Shown here: positions 27,501 to 35,500 of the stretch, one piece after another | Layout: every line of letters starts with the position of its first letter | Numbering within the stretch: the stretch's first letter is position 1 | NCBI GenBank assembly: GCA_008330645.1 | Contig: VLTN01000059.1 | Location: 62,001 to 126,000 of the forward strand | From: Cafeteria roenbergensis | Taxonomy: Eukaryota > Sar > Bigyra > Bicosoecida > Cafeteriaceae | Reading direction: 5' to 3' | DNA: 64,000 nt | Program-made: the position numbers and the translations under genes | The notes under the pieces: model-generated | What the model was told of the DNA's origin: nothing | The model's input: only the letters and a program-made list of their open reading frames with translations | Database searches by the model: none

Positions 27501-29210
27501 TCGGATGGCGTTTGTGGACGCGGCCCACTCCGACACAGCTGCGAGGGCGAGGCCGCGGCGCCACATCCAAGCCACCTGGTCGGGCTGCGTTGGGGTGTGG
27601 GGGTTGACCAGAGTCGCGAAGCCGTGCGAGCATTCCTCGGCCGCAGCCACGAGCTGATCCCATGTGCTTTCGCCACGTTCCGCTGCACCGTGAAGCGCTG
27701 AGATCGCAGACAACTGCCCCAGCAGCAGCGCGGCCTCGGAGCAGGCTTCGGTGGGGCCTGCGGACGATGTGTCGGCGATGCGGAACCGGCGGACCTCGTC
27801 CACATCGAGAAAAGTGGCGCTCTCGCTGCCAAGTACTCTCCAGACAGCCATCTCCAGCGCGAAGCACCGGCGTCCGGTTGCTGCTGACGCGTGGCCGCCG
27901 GTTGCAGCGATTGCATCGTCGTCTGCGCCCGCATCGTCGTCCTCCTCCTGGGTAGAGGCCTCGGACTCGGCATCGCCAGCGTCCGCTTTGTCGTCGCCGT
28001 CGCCGGCTGGCTTCAACGGCACCCTGATCTTCCAGCCACGAGCAGTGGCTTCACCCATGCGCATCACAGGGGGCATCAGCAGCCCTGCTCCCCGCAGCAG
28101 GGGCATCGTCTCGTCAGTCCCAGCCAGCATGCAGGCCTCCACGAGGAGCCGGTGGGATGCGCTCAGCAGCGCCTCTCCCCCCAAGCCGAACTCCTCCTTC
28201 ACGAAGTCAAGAATGCCCAAGCCTTTGCAGAGCGACACGGCATCAACCAGCAAGGGCTCTGCCGCCCCCCGGGCCAGCGCGTCTTGCTCGTCGAAGGCGG
28301 CCTGGATGGGCACTCGAAGCACGTCCATGGCGGCCGCCACGACCTCAGGACGGCGCCTCCCTCGTGAAGGTCCGCTCGCCGGGGCCAGAGCAGGTGCGGC
28401 AACCACGCGCTGGGCGTCTGCTCCCGAGGTCATGCCCGACTGGCACATGGCCAGCACGAGGCCAGGGTTCCGGACGAACTGCACCGCAGGGGGTTGCGCC
28501 AGCGACCACAGCGGGATCAGGGTGGAGCCCCGGATGACAGCCAAGTCCGAATCGCGAGAGATGACGGCAGTGGGCTGCACGTCCGAGGCAAGGAGGTCCA
28601 TTGCCCTCCACGTCTTGGGGTCGCAGCACGCCGCGAGCAGCCCGTCCGCCTGGCCGAACGCCTGGACGCACTTGACCCCTGCGACCCGCGTTCGGGTGCT
28701 GGCGCCAGGCGGCCCAACTAGAATTGCCTGCAGCAGGCCTTCCTTGCACGCGCTCATGAGGCGGGCGGCTCCCGGGCGCGCCGCTTTGGCCAGCCGGTCC
28801 CTGGCTTCCGCGCTCGGAGCGCTTTCCCCGTCTTCAAGCAGCCGGGCCGCCTCGTCCAGGGCCGAGTTCACCTCCTCGTCCCGGCTTTGCATGGTCCGCC
28901 CATCGGAGCGCGCCTTGACTTGCGGCGGCGTGTTGCCGTCGAACACTGCTGCAACAACAAAAATGTTGTGCCGCACCGCCCACGCCTCGACGGTGGCGCG
29001 GGTGAGGGCGTAGATTGCGGGCCCGTCGCCACCCGCAAGGTCCGGTGTAGGCCGAGCAAAGGTTGCCCGGGCAAGGGCCAGACGTTCTCGCACAGTGTGG
29101 GCGAAAGCAGGCCCATCTAGCACCGCGAAGGTGGGTGCGTCAGTCCTGGCAACGCGGGCAAGCGCTCGTCTCCGGCGCTGCACGACCGACTGCAGCGTGA
29201 ATACGCCCAT
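18570..29210 (-). CDS. Asteroid/XPG-like nuclease domain fused to a DExH-box RNA helicase
   Basis: A single open frame of 3,546 codons. Residues 1-380 resemble the Asteroid branch of the FEN1/XPG-like PIN superfamily. MGVFTLQSVV starts like MGIRGLMSFV of ASTE1. VLDG (Asp32), VFDG (Asp91), FGQADG (Asp189), ISRDSD (Asp220, Asp222) and LAGTDE (Asp366) fall where that family has its metal ligands and GND motif. The helicase core begins near 1970: motif I GAETGSGKST (Lys1991), Ia TQPRRIAA, II DEVH (Asp2093), III SAT, V ATNIAETSLTL, VI QRKGRAGR near 2418. An HA2-type region (LGLEGSMRSILADAP) and a C-terminal OB-fold-like part (about 3220-3370) follow, as in DHX29/DHX36/DHX57-type RNA helicases. The 1,600 residues between nuclease and helicase are not recognised. 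Expected action: ATP-driven remodelling of RNA or RNP, possibly with attached cleavage. Tandem with the ferlin gene upstream; convergent with TBCB. Confidence 0.88.
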   Translation of the reverse strand: MGVFTLQSVVQRRRRALARVARTDAPTFAVLDGPAFAHTVRERLALARATFARPTPDLAGGDGPAIYALTRATVEAWAVRHNIFVVAAVFDGNTPPQVKARSDGRTMQSRDEEVNSALDEAARLLEDGESAPSAEARDRLAKAARPGAARLMSACKEGLLQAILVGPPGASTRTRVAGVKCVQAFGQADGLLAACCDPKTWRAMDLLASDVQPTAVISRDSDLAVIRGSTLIPLWSLAQPPAVQFVRNPGLVLAMCQSGMTSGADAQRVVAAPALAPASGPSRGRRRPEVVAAAMDVLRVPIQAAFDEQDALARGAAEPLLVDAVSLCKGLGILDFVKEEFGLGGEALLSASHRLLVEACMLAGTDETMPLLRGAGLLMPPVMRMGEATARGWKIRVPLKPAGDGDDKADAGDAESEASTQEEDDDAGADDDAIAATGGHASAATGRRCFALEMAVWRVLGSESATFLDVDEVRRFRIADTSSAGPTEACSEAALLLGQLSAISALHGAAERGESTWDQLVAAAEECSHGFATLVNPHTPTQPDQVAWMWRRGLALAAVSEWAASTNAIRASDRSIRIPVAPADSDFMWALGAVEGAALATVTQGLWSDSASGCDEPTARAVVGEILRNKPQQLVDLAACAGGMQSLPGRCEPWTERMKLFRPRRRLTGSPASPLTWAAATQDLTMVWPDWDAAVGAARFCATRTDHRLDALGCVVLCRLGGHLAPAGLAVSRGSRLPPLDAEDLSQGVATRPIDGALLGLAGLSAVPTTLRPLFKAPTPFLVRCANPVRSVALGALVKLPPDDRASVAAAVACLPALLWLPEWNRGSPLDLAGYAGIKVALSMAGKGQAGPPVGGWPSSSGAIASLLELYSAASIQDSSGPAAVRTHHASRGSTGRYTWPSSVSTYEGRFAIAHAGLTECFKSLGVADPGQLPATLTAQALSAAAFIRHRALAELAAAGEAVYTGEELQAANLVEAAVLGAALLLDAAASGDVAAASFAASTVASYRRDETVALADSEARALQTLLSCMDAIGRVIDSTDGFAQPQLVRDRFGWQGDLALALAQACAKFDRRAGEVDASAASGAGGTAAAPGPGRGAAVAPAAPAAPAASAGPARGGLGPSPQGLNSVQAEAVTSRLRHNISDCVLPGAESGYSALLIGTDASVGAADVIKAVESLATRARHAAELSAVDPARCGAVGLVKLQPVPAQLLPHLVRAAVCLPDAAFPVPSIGWLVWFSASKAVVSTHAAAFSAKSQWPCVQLVCQGETSVLVLPAGTIPSQPAACPLYRIVLGFGDLPALAAAFRQEPVKAAAPAIVTAPIRSIVRVTPGMQAQLKGKPLSRAAMILVRVPSEQVRGLVRALGKFRSPVPRIYTQRLLAASTSADAAGAASAAGAASEAGAASAAGAGATSAVTDWPGALPAAHESVSRRGAILASVVAAKTSSVVVVALADSASRKEAIEEIRNVITAKGAGARAGQATRVALSEPHHIHALFWARHALATRCSLPKGRMSAWAIAFNQDAHEHALQSATAAFVKRGLPAIALAVIKGKVDPEATLPETCRPMPASGGGGAAIPPATNEHAAAASQPAILPSNPAHGVMPTRKGGILVFATEAACSHAAAVELLKRAGQESAHFAKVVGQVHVTVDSVRKALLWQQQVLKSASLPLKVWAASCSAKKIGTGMAALQRLASLAKVPAVFVSKGHLKHGPEVTFPKGMSRPGKSWVPPLLAKSARASTGAAAASAAAEATADESQGVDDFEDDAVEREESAGDDAGEARALDLGHASRVIGALLHVNARACAVPFERAVAHLTIGTRDAWERPPSTSLVSGEAIVSTMHALPPLSLPWPACVLNKDPSSRLALQLESGHAASTGAAAAGVSHLDSNPESAAGSAGADGAAAAASGAGGDSSCVAAAATSAVRPSHAATEPHVGRGGARLLADEWARLPSEFPKPRAGSVSASLPIRDFSARIVSGVLTSPVVVLGAETGSGKSTQVPQLLLEAARWIKETHQPGWRPKHVVVTQPRRIAATGLAGRVAKERGTRVGEEIGFRIGGDAEASGSTQVTFATTGWLVTWLVHNKEAFGESHNLICVDEVHERSVQCDVLCLVLRRLLRPFWARDMAAAEAAGGAPLVPLQGWSCPRVVIMSATLEAKLFSDYFCPPSPLPAPVTLSVGTMRFEVDEFFLGDLEEQAPHTSRRFGTATRVLGNSMDRLEKQLSELDERAAARGCPPAPGKRSEQGMERFLSFSPPTDAKTETLAASLADEVTKLGETTLVFAPGVPEIEAIVTAINDPSVVPSSRRRTMQVVMLHSQGTEEDTSLATNEHDFDSDDAYLADAAPEVDGEWSAGTPSRRPPPEASSTWRGSKRRIVVATNIAETSLTLPRLTSVVDLGQQKSLRFLPSRGTTALVKTFGSQASATQRKGRAGRLAPGRVFRLYTRAFHANCMPAHDEPEICRLPLDETILQLRLLGLEGSMRSILADAPQPPDTANIDAALGRLFAIGSLESPSDDARLTPLGTAVASFPESTTHAMCTILGSALGVADVAAGMVVAATSDRIFTNSDRRRAKTAAEANTNAARSAAARDSLARGTGSDIAAAMRVMLAVQLEGGRLQRRRLEWFDKHGLWERGAARMPRALAELSGRSVAGALVAPRALEPALAAARGGARGSRTFPAVYSLATALNLVGAEGALARTSIGDSDVASGAYGARRPQHRASARAGRAASAARPARLSAAAEEPAAQRRHGVPDDESDVLGEIVGAAEEGCAPHREVPLDALRLLMCAAFGHNTLVAVPGSSKKDKRGRTPTPSRTASTVLPAGFLAAEAAAGGAGAAGAAAAAAGAASAAAVAAPAAGLAVGPGAPLRGELYRSVPAAAQPALLFEGVPAVAKDPLPGGKAARAAVGLLAAGLPPALAPLVESESNSAFRASALSPGAVKSLQSALSSRAKRESEADSAAAAPPPPAVNLSNKLKGSPAEVAAALFSVPEDALPAAVVSAAVRLRTVKAVPSSASSEELSAMCKAAAPGGLDKALLVGKLAPAGGEQLVWAHVWEINRAHAAALACCAARGGAASKKAAKLRSLKDPSVGATLRGSSTPAGTASPGGRFFGITEPASPARAVLLGLEDRCLTKDLLPQVQAGEKARVARSVVLDNAAYAPVEQLGLPVGSRAHAALKKAQSPAEARAREAKAVHCTAPRSSSNPHQTTGLQYCAFQLGKGSVSAALELAGAAGELAGDRDPDAPPIGRFFFDGAGALDSQTDLLADPAIAGPMASQKRVVLFTDASLTGADGHCIRVGGATMLWPDEAASALPLVLFSRDRGLAVRATGTGSPHWRVWEVALEGDSPSRNCRLGVCWTPAAMRCINALRRTLEDAVAAFCKARTSDRGAKAPLRSKGREGKHAKPKAAAPTLARSGTFGRPLLRCVAAATVLSSAAAVVARVSDAAVAELDGLWDDITEAAVSPGGFTAAKHAAFCRSVTDATWASLEAGVAAVRALEPNLKGGWLLLTGSPSERERTSQTSPDKVFAGTRARDLDSLFPRLRAVPPLDGLS
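25007..25069 (-). repeat. 18-bp in-frame repeat in the helicase linker
   Basis: About three and a half copies of an 18-bp unit (gctcgccgctccggccgc and variants on the plus strand) encode Ala/Gly/Ser-rich GAASAA-type blocks within the unrecognised middle region of the nuclease-helicase protein. A separate 9-bp run near 25878-25915 encodes AAPAAP. Confidence 0.6.
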
Positions 29211-29543
29211 GAAAGCAGCAAAACGCCCCCTTCTTGCGACGCAGCCGTCCCAGCTTCCTCCAAGTGCTCAGAATCGGCAAGTGACCAAGAAATCCAAATT
29301 TTATGGCTGCCCAGTTTGCCGTGGCTCTGCCTTGAGACGAGAATATTCAAGCAACCTTCGAGCTGCAGGGAGCGAAACCGTGGAGTGGCGGCACGGCAGC
29401 TCCCCCCCGCCCCCCTCAACCCCCGACGCGGACCGATGCGCGAGCCAGGCAACGCGTGGGCTCGCGGAACGAATGCATTGCTTTTGGGTGCATGCTGGCA
29501 CGGAGCGTGCCCTCGCGCAACGCATTCCACACAGGACGCGCGA
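29211..29543. other. Tandem intergenic spacer upstream of the helicase gene
   Basis: This lies between the ferlin stop codon and the helicase start codon, both on the minus strand. It includes the presumed helicase promoter with a GCCATAAAA element. No hydrophobic segment is encoded in any minus-strand frame here, which argues against a missed terminal transmembrane exon of the ferlin. Confidence 0.6.
29296..29308 (-). promoter_or_regulatory. AGCCATAAAATTT, candidate TATA-like element of the helicase gene
   Basis: On the minus strand AGCCATAAAATTT lies 86-98 nt upstream of the helicase start codon, inside an otherwise GC-rich region. Its first nine conserved bases (GCCATAAAA) recur upstream of TBCB. 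Position and local AT-richness suit a core promoter element; function is inferred. Confidence 0.4.
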
Positions 29544-32500
29544 TCACATTGTGGCACAGCAGTGTCCACCTGCACGCTTGCGGCGCACGGCCTCAATCTG
29601 GCGCAGGATGGCGCCAGGGTCCTTCAAGTAGGGCTCGGCGTTCGGCTCCTCTCGGCCAAGTCCAGGGCGCTTGCCGCCGTTCTCCTTGGCGAACGCCACG
29701 CTGGCTGCCAGAGGCACAAGCTCCACACTCACGAGCACCGCGGGCTGGAGCGAGTGGGGCTTGAGCGCCTCCTTGGCGTGGTCAAGTGCCTCGTCGGCGT
29801 CACCAGAGTCTGGCGACCTTGTCGGGTCGCCCGCGGCCGCTTCGGCAGCGGCTTCAGCAGCAGCGGCTTCCGCCGCCTCTGCCTCCTCCTCGTCCCTGTG
29901 CTTGGCCAGCGAAATGGGAACCCACGCCATGGCCTTCTGAGCGTTGGACACGCCTGGGTAGCCCACGCCCGGGACGACGAGGTTGCTGGATTGCGGGTGC
30001 TGGGAGCAAATCTTGACGGCACGGGTAATGTCGATGATGCAAGCACCGCGCCCTCGCCAGCGAGTCGCGCCGCACGAGCGCGTCGTGTTTTGGCCACACG
30101 CGTCCATCTGCGTCACAGGGATCTTGGCAAGCCCGCCACCGCAGCAGCAGTTGCAGCACCCCGTCGCGCCAAGGGCGCACGCCCGCACGCAGCCAAGTTT
30201 CTTCGACTCCACCGCCTCCGCGTGCTCCCGCGTGTAGGGGCGGGGCGCGTCGCCCTCGCACACCTCGAGCATGAGGGGGCCCGGCACGGGCATGCGGCCC
30301 CAGCGCTGGTGCGTGACCGGGAAGCTCATGCGCCAGTTGAAGGCGGCGTGCGTGGCCTGCGGGAGCACCCTGTCCTCCGGGCGAGGGCCGCCCCCGCTCG
30401 GCCACATGCTCTGCGGAAGGTAGCGCGCGGCCGACTCCTCCGCAGCAGCCTCGGCCGCCAAGTACTCTTGCTCTTCGGCGGTCGGGGGCGTCTCCGCCGC
30501 AGCCGCGCCGCCGGCATCGGTCTTGCCGCCCGCCGATGCCTTGGCGCCGCCGGCCGCAGGAGAAGCAGCAGACTGTGCCGACACGGGGGGCATTCCCGGC
30601 GAGCGTGCCGCAGATCCGGAAGCAGCCGCCGGCGTGCCGGCAGCGCTGGCAGCGCTGGCAGCGCCTGCTGCCGCGTCCCCGCCTTGCGCAGCAGCTTCCG
30701 CCGCGGGTTGTGGCCGCCTCGGCTTGTCCTCCCTCTTGACACCGTTGCGCTTGTCTTCGGCCCGCCAGTGCAAGGCGTCGGCCACCTTGGCGAAGAAGAG
30801 AGGGGGGACGAAGCCCATCTCGCCAATGGTGGCGCAGGCCGAAGCCGCAAAGTCGTTTTTCGCGTCCACGCCTCGCTTCACCTCGATGTCATCGGCGAGC
30901 TCCGCGGCCTCCCCGCACGGAATCGCCACGCCCGTGCTCGTGCGCTGCTCACCGGGGTACTCCACAAGGTCGTGGCCGCCCGAGGCCTCGGCGAGGGCAG
31001 CCACCGCTCGGTAGTCGAAGCTCGGGTCGTGCAGCCACCCGCGCACGAAGAACGGCACGTAGCCGCCCTTCCTGCCCTCGGGCGTCTTGGACCAGCCAAG
31101 GGCGTCCATGCCGCGGACTCGCCACACGGTCACACGGAGCTCCATGGCAACGGGCGGCGGAGGGGCGATGACGAGCGGGGGGTTCGCCGCGGCCCGCTCG
31201 GCCGTGAGCATGTCGCACCACATCTGCAGCGAGCCGGCCGGGCTGCCGTCGAGCCCGCGCAGGAGGCGCGTCTCGATGGGCATCGGCGGCAGCTTGGTCG
31301 GGTTGCGGCCATGGGCCATGGACTGCCAGGCCGGGTGCAGCCAGCGGTGCTCCAGGTCGATGATGCAGCCGCCGATGAACTCGATCATAGGCTTGGCGCC
31401 ATGCGGGTCAACCTGCAGGCCCTCGGCAGCGGCCGCCGCGTTTGCTGCGGCCGTCGCCTGCCCCGCCACGCTGGCCCCCATGCCAGCCGCCTTGCGCGTG
31501 GCAGCGCGGGCCTCCGCGCCCATCTCCTTGGCCTTGCCGGGGCGGCGCTCGCCCTCGCCGCCTTCGCCCACCCCCGCAGCTTCGTCGGCGCCAGCTGCAG
31601 GGTCCTCGTCCTCCTCGGGCTCCTGCTTTTGCGGGCGCTGCCGGAACAGCTCCACCACGAGCAGCGCGGTGTCCGGCAGCACGCAGTCGAGCTCCAGGCA
31701 CTCGTGCAAGTCCGCCTCGGACGCGTCCTTGTCGCCCCCGGCGCCGCCCTCTGCCCGTCGCACCTCGAACCCGAACTGCCGGCCTGTGGTGCCACGGCGC
31801 ACCAGCACTGGACGGTGCCCGCTGCCCTGCACGCTCTTGTCACGCAGGTGCACCCGGGCAAAGACGGCGTCTTCGGCCCGCAGCGGCGCCTTGCTGGGCT
31901 TGTGGAACATTCCGGAGGCGTCCACGTACGGTGCATCGTCGGGCAAGTCCTCGGGCTTGAAGATGAGGCCGCGGCGGCGCAGAGCGCGCATCCTGGCGAC
32001 CTCGCTTCGGGCGCGCGCCTTGTCTCGGGCGCTCTGGCCGTCCTTGTTCATGATGCTGCCCTTGGCAGTCAGAGCGCCCTCCTGGAAGGCGTCGCCCAGG
32101 CGCCGGGCCGTGCCGGCCACCGCCGTCCCTGCCGACTGCGCCTCCGCCTGCAGCTCCTTGCGGCGGGCGTTGCCTTCGTCCACGCGCTTGAGCGCGCTGC
32201 CGATGGCTTTGATCCGCTCCTCCTCGGAGCCGTACAGCTTCGTGTCGATCTCCTCGTTCCGGAAGAAGGACTCGGCCGTGAACCGGGCAGTGGTCAGGTA
32301 CACTCGCACCGTGACCTTCTGGCGGCTGCCCGCCAGGTCCAGAATGCGGCGCACCGGGGCGGGAGGGCCGGCAGACATGTCGATGGTGGGCTTCTTGCCT
32401 GCGTCCCGCATCATCCGCTGGCCGCGGTTCAGCGGCTCCAGGTCGCGCCAGCGCGGGTCGGGGTCCGTCACGGAGATGTGCGCGCGAATCAGGCCGGACT

Positions 32501-35500
32501 GGCGGTAGCCGGCAGGGTTGGCCGAGCCGGTGGACCGCGCAGCCGCAGACCTGTACACCGCAAAGTCCTTGAACACGGGGTTGCCCGACGGGAGCAGGAT
32601 GCCAAGCGCGCAGCGCAGGACGCTGCGCCGGCGCATCCAGGGCGGCAGGTCGCGGGGCACGTCTTCGCGCCGAACGTCGAGCGCCTCCAGCGCGGAGAGC
32701 TCGAACACGGAGGCGTCCATGCGCAGCAGGCCGTTTCGCAAGTTGGAGATGAGGCCCCCAGCAGTGGACCTGATGTGGTGCCGCGTGTTGCGGATGCGCC
32801 GCACCAGCTGGCGCATCTCGCGCGCCTCTTGCTGCGCAGCAGTCAGCACGGGTGCCTTGCTCTTCGCCCTGAGGTGCGAGAACGGAATCATGGACGAGAG
32901 CCCGAGCTTTTGGCCCGCCGGGGTAGGGTCCTCGTCGGCGTCGCCCGCCGCGGCGCCAGCGGCCGCGTCACCCGCTTCGCCGTCCCCGTCGCCGCCACTG
33001 CCTTCGCCGCGGGCGACGGTGCGGTCGGGAACGGGCTTGGCCTTCTGCGCGTCGATGGACGCGCGGCGCCCCCTGAAGGTCGTCTTCAGCCTCTCCTCCT
33101 CCGCGGCAGACACAGCCAGGGCGCCGCCTCCCACGCGGCCGCCGACCTCAACGGAGCCGGCCTCGGAGCCCGGGGCCACGGCCGTGGTCGCCGCGGCTGT
33201 TGGCGAGGCCACGTCACCGATGCCCCCTTCCACGCCGCTGCCGGCCGGGCCTGCCGCAGCCACTGCGTCGGGCCCCCTGATTCCGGGGCTGAGCGGCAGC
33301 ACGCTGGATCCGAGGGCCTTGACGCCGCGCATCATGCTGAGGATGTGCTTGCCGCCGAGGAAGCGGCTGCGCTCCGCCTTGAGCTCCGGCTGCACGGACT
33401 CTCTCCCCTGCTTGCGGAGCTTGTGCTTGCGGAAGGCCAGCTGCAGCTTTCCGGCAGCGATGTGAGGCGTGCCGGCCCTGCCGCCCGCGGCGCCCAGCCC
33501 CGACGGGGACTGCGATGAGGCCTGGCCCGAAGCCTGCGCCGCGGCCATCTGCCGGCGCTCCGTGGCGGTCCAGAGCGAGCGAGCGGCGGCGGCGGCCGCG
33601 GCGGAGCTCGAGGGCCGCAGAGCCATCGGGCCCTGGTGCTGGTCCTCCTCCGCACCCCGGCTCCACTCTCCACCGTCGATGGCCCACTGGCCCTCCCGCT
33701 CGTCGTGCAGCTGCTTCTGGAACTGCTCCGCTGTGAGGAAGGGCAGCGCGTCCAGCGGCAGAGGCACCGAGGCCTCGCCCACGGTCAGCCCGCTCTGCTG
33801 TCCGCCGCCGAACAGGCCGCCCCCCGTGGTGAGGTGCGCGTCGTCGATGAGGGTCCAGTGCAGGCGCGGCGCAATGCGGTCCACCCACTTGTGCATCACG
33901 GTGGGGATCGTGGCGTCCTTGGCGAGCTCCGCGTCGCGGAACCGCTTCGCCTGCCGCTCGGCTCGGGTGCGCTTGCTCTTGTCCTTGAAGCGGCTCGCGG
34001 GCCTGGTGGCTGCCTTGCCGTCGCGGCGGCTCTTGCGCCGCGCGCGCCTGGCGTCGCTGGCCTCCTTGCCGGACTTGCTCCTGCGGCTGCCGCGGCTGCC
34101 AGTCGAGCGGCGCGACGATGACCGCTGGGCCCACCGCTGGCCGTCGCGAGCCGGTCCCCCGAACGCGACCGATGAGGCCACGCTGCTGGAGCCGTCGCTC
34201 TCTTCGGCCGCGACCTCGCTCATCACCTTGCGCGCGTCGGTCAGCGGCAGAGCCGCCGACAGCACCGTGCTCGAGCAAAAGTAAGACCGCCCGGCGTACA
34301 AGGCCGCGATGTGATCGAGGCCGGCGTCGGACTCGGGCATGGCCGGGAGGAGGTCGCGCGCCTTCGCGTCGGCCGCCACCTCCGCCTGCGTGAACCAGCG
34401 GGGCGGCTGGGCGGCGCCGCCCGCGGCGGCAGCAGCAGGCGCTTGCTCCGCTGCTGCCCCGTCAGAGTTGCCGCCAGCACCGGCTGCAGCGGCGGCCGCC
34501 GCCGCCGCCCGGGCGTCCAAGGCTTTGCGGAGCTGCGCGGCCGTCTTGCCCTGGCGGGTTTTGTGGTTTCCGTGCGCGCGCGGCTGGTGGCCAGCGGCCG
34601 CGGCCATGGTCAGGGTCGGGCCGGGCACGGGCGTCTTGGAGTCGGACGCGCGCGAGATGCCGAGGGCGGACGCCACTCCCGAGAGGAAGCCCATGAGGGC
34701 GTCTCGCAGGCTCGCCTGCTCCTGCGGCGCTGCGGCAGGGCGCACCATCAGGGTGCTCGGCTTGAACCGCGGGTTCTCCTCGTCGGGGTTCTGGTCCGTG
34801 AGCTGGATCCGCATGCGCGGCGCGCCAAGGACGGACAGCGGCGCCGACGGCGAAGTCCCGAGGGCGAAGGGAGCCTGGATGCAGCGCGCGTGAAGGATAA
34901 CGATGCGGACAGCGACCTCGCGGACCTGGTGCCGCAGCGGCTCGGGCATGGCCATGGGGATGGGGACGCGGCCGCCCACTGTGACGCCGTCCTTCTGGGC
35001 GTCGTTCATGACGCGGCGAATGAGCTGGACGCCGATGAGGACCTCGGGCCGCACCGGCTCGGACACGCCCACGAGGCGGTCGGCATCGATGTCGGCCGAG
35101 GCGGCCGTCGCGAGCTTCTCAATGTCCAGCGACTCCCAGTCCACGCGGGTGGGGTTGTCGGACGGCCTGTGCTGCCGGGCGGCCAGCTGAGACGAGGGCG
35201 GAATGATGCCTTGCATGCCGCCCGCCCCCGACGCAGCAGCGCCCGCCTCGCCTTGAGCCTGGCTGCCGGGCGCGACCAGACGCGCCACGTCTTCCGGGTC
35301 AAAAGTCATGCCAGTCTGGCTGAGGGCCAGCGCCAGGGCGGCGACCTCGAAGAAGCTGGGACGACGGCCCGAAGCCTGGGCGCTTTGGAACTGTTGCACC
35401 GCCCTCCGGGCGTTCACCGCCATGAGCGCTCCGGGGCGGGAGCGGGCATCCCGGGCGTGCGGCGGAAGCGTGGAGTCAAAGTCGAAGGCGGCCTCCGTGC

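Noticed and set aside
29316-33518. A 1,400-codon plus-strand open frame opposite the ferlin gene
   Set aside because: It is antisense to the most strongly conserved ferlin C2 region. Its product is His/Arg/Leu/Gly-rich with no recognisable domain. Extreme GC content makes long antisense frames common.
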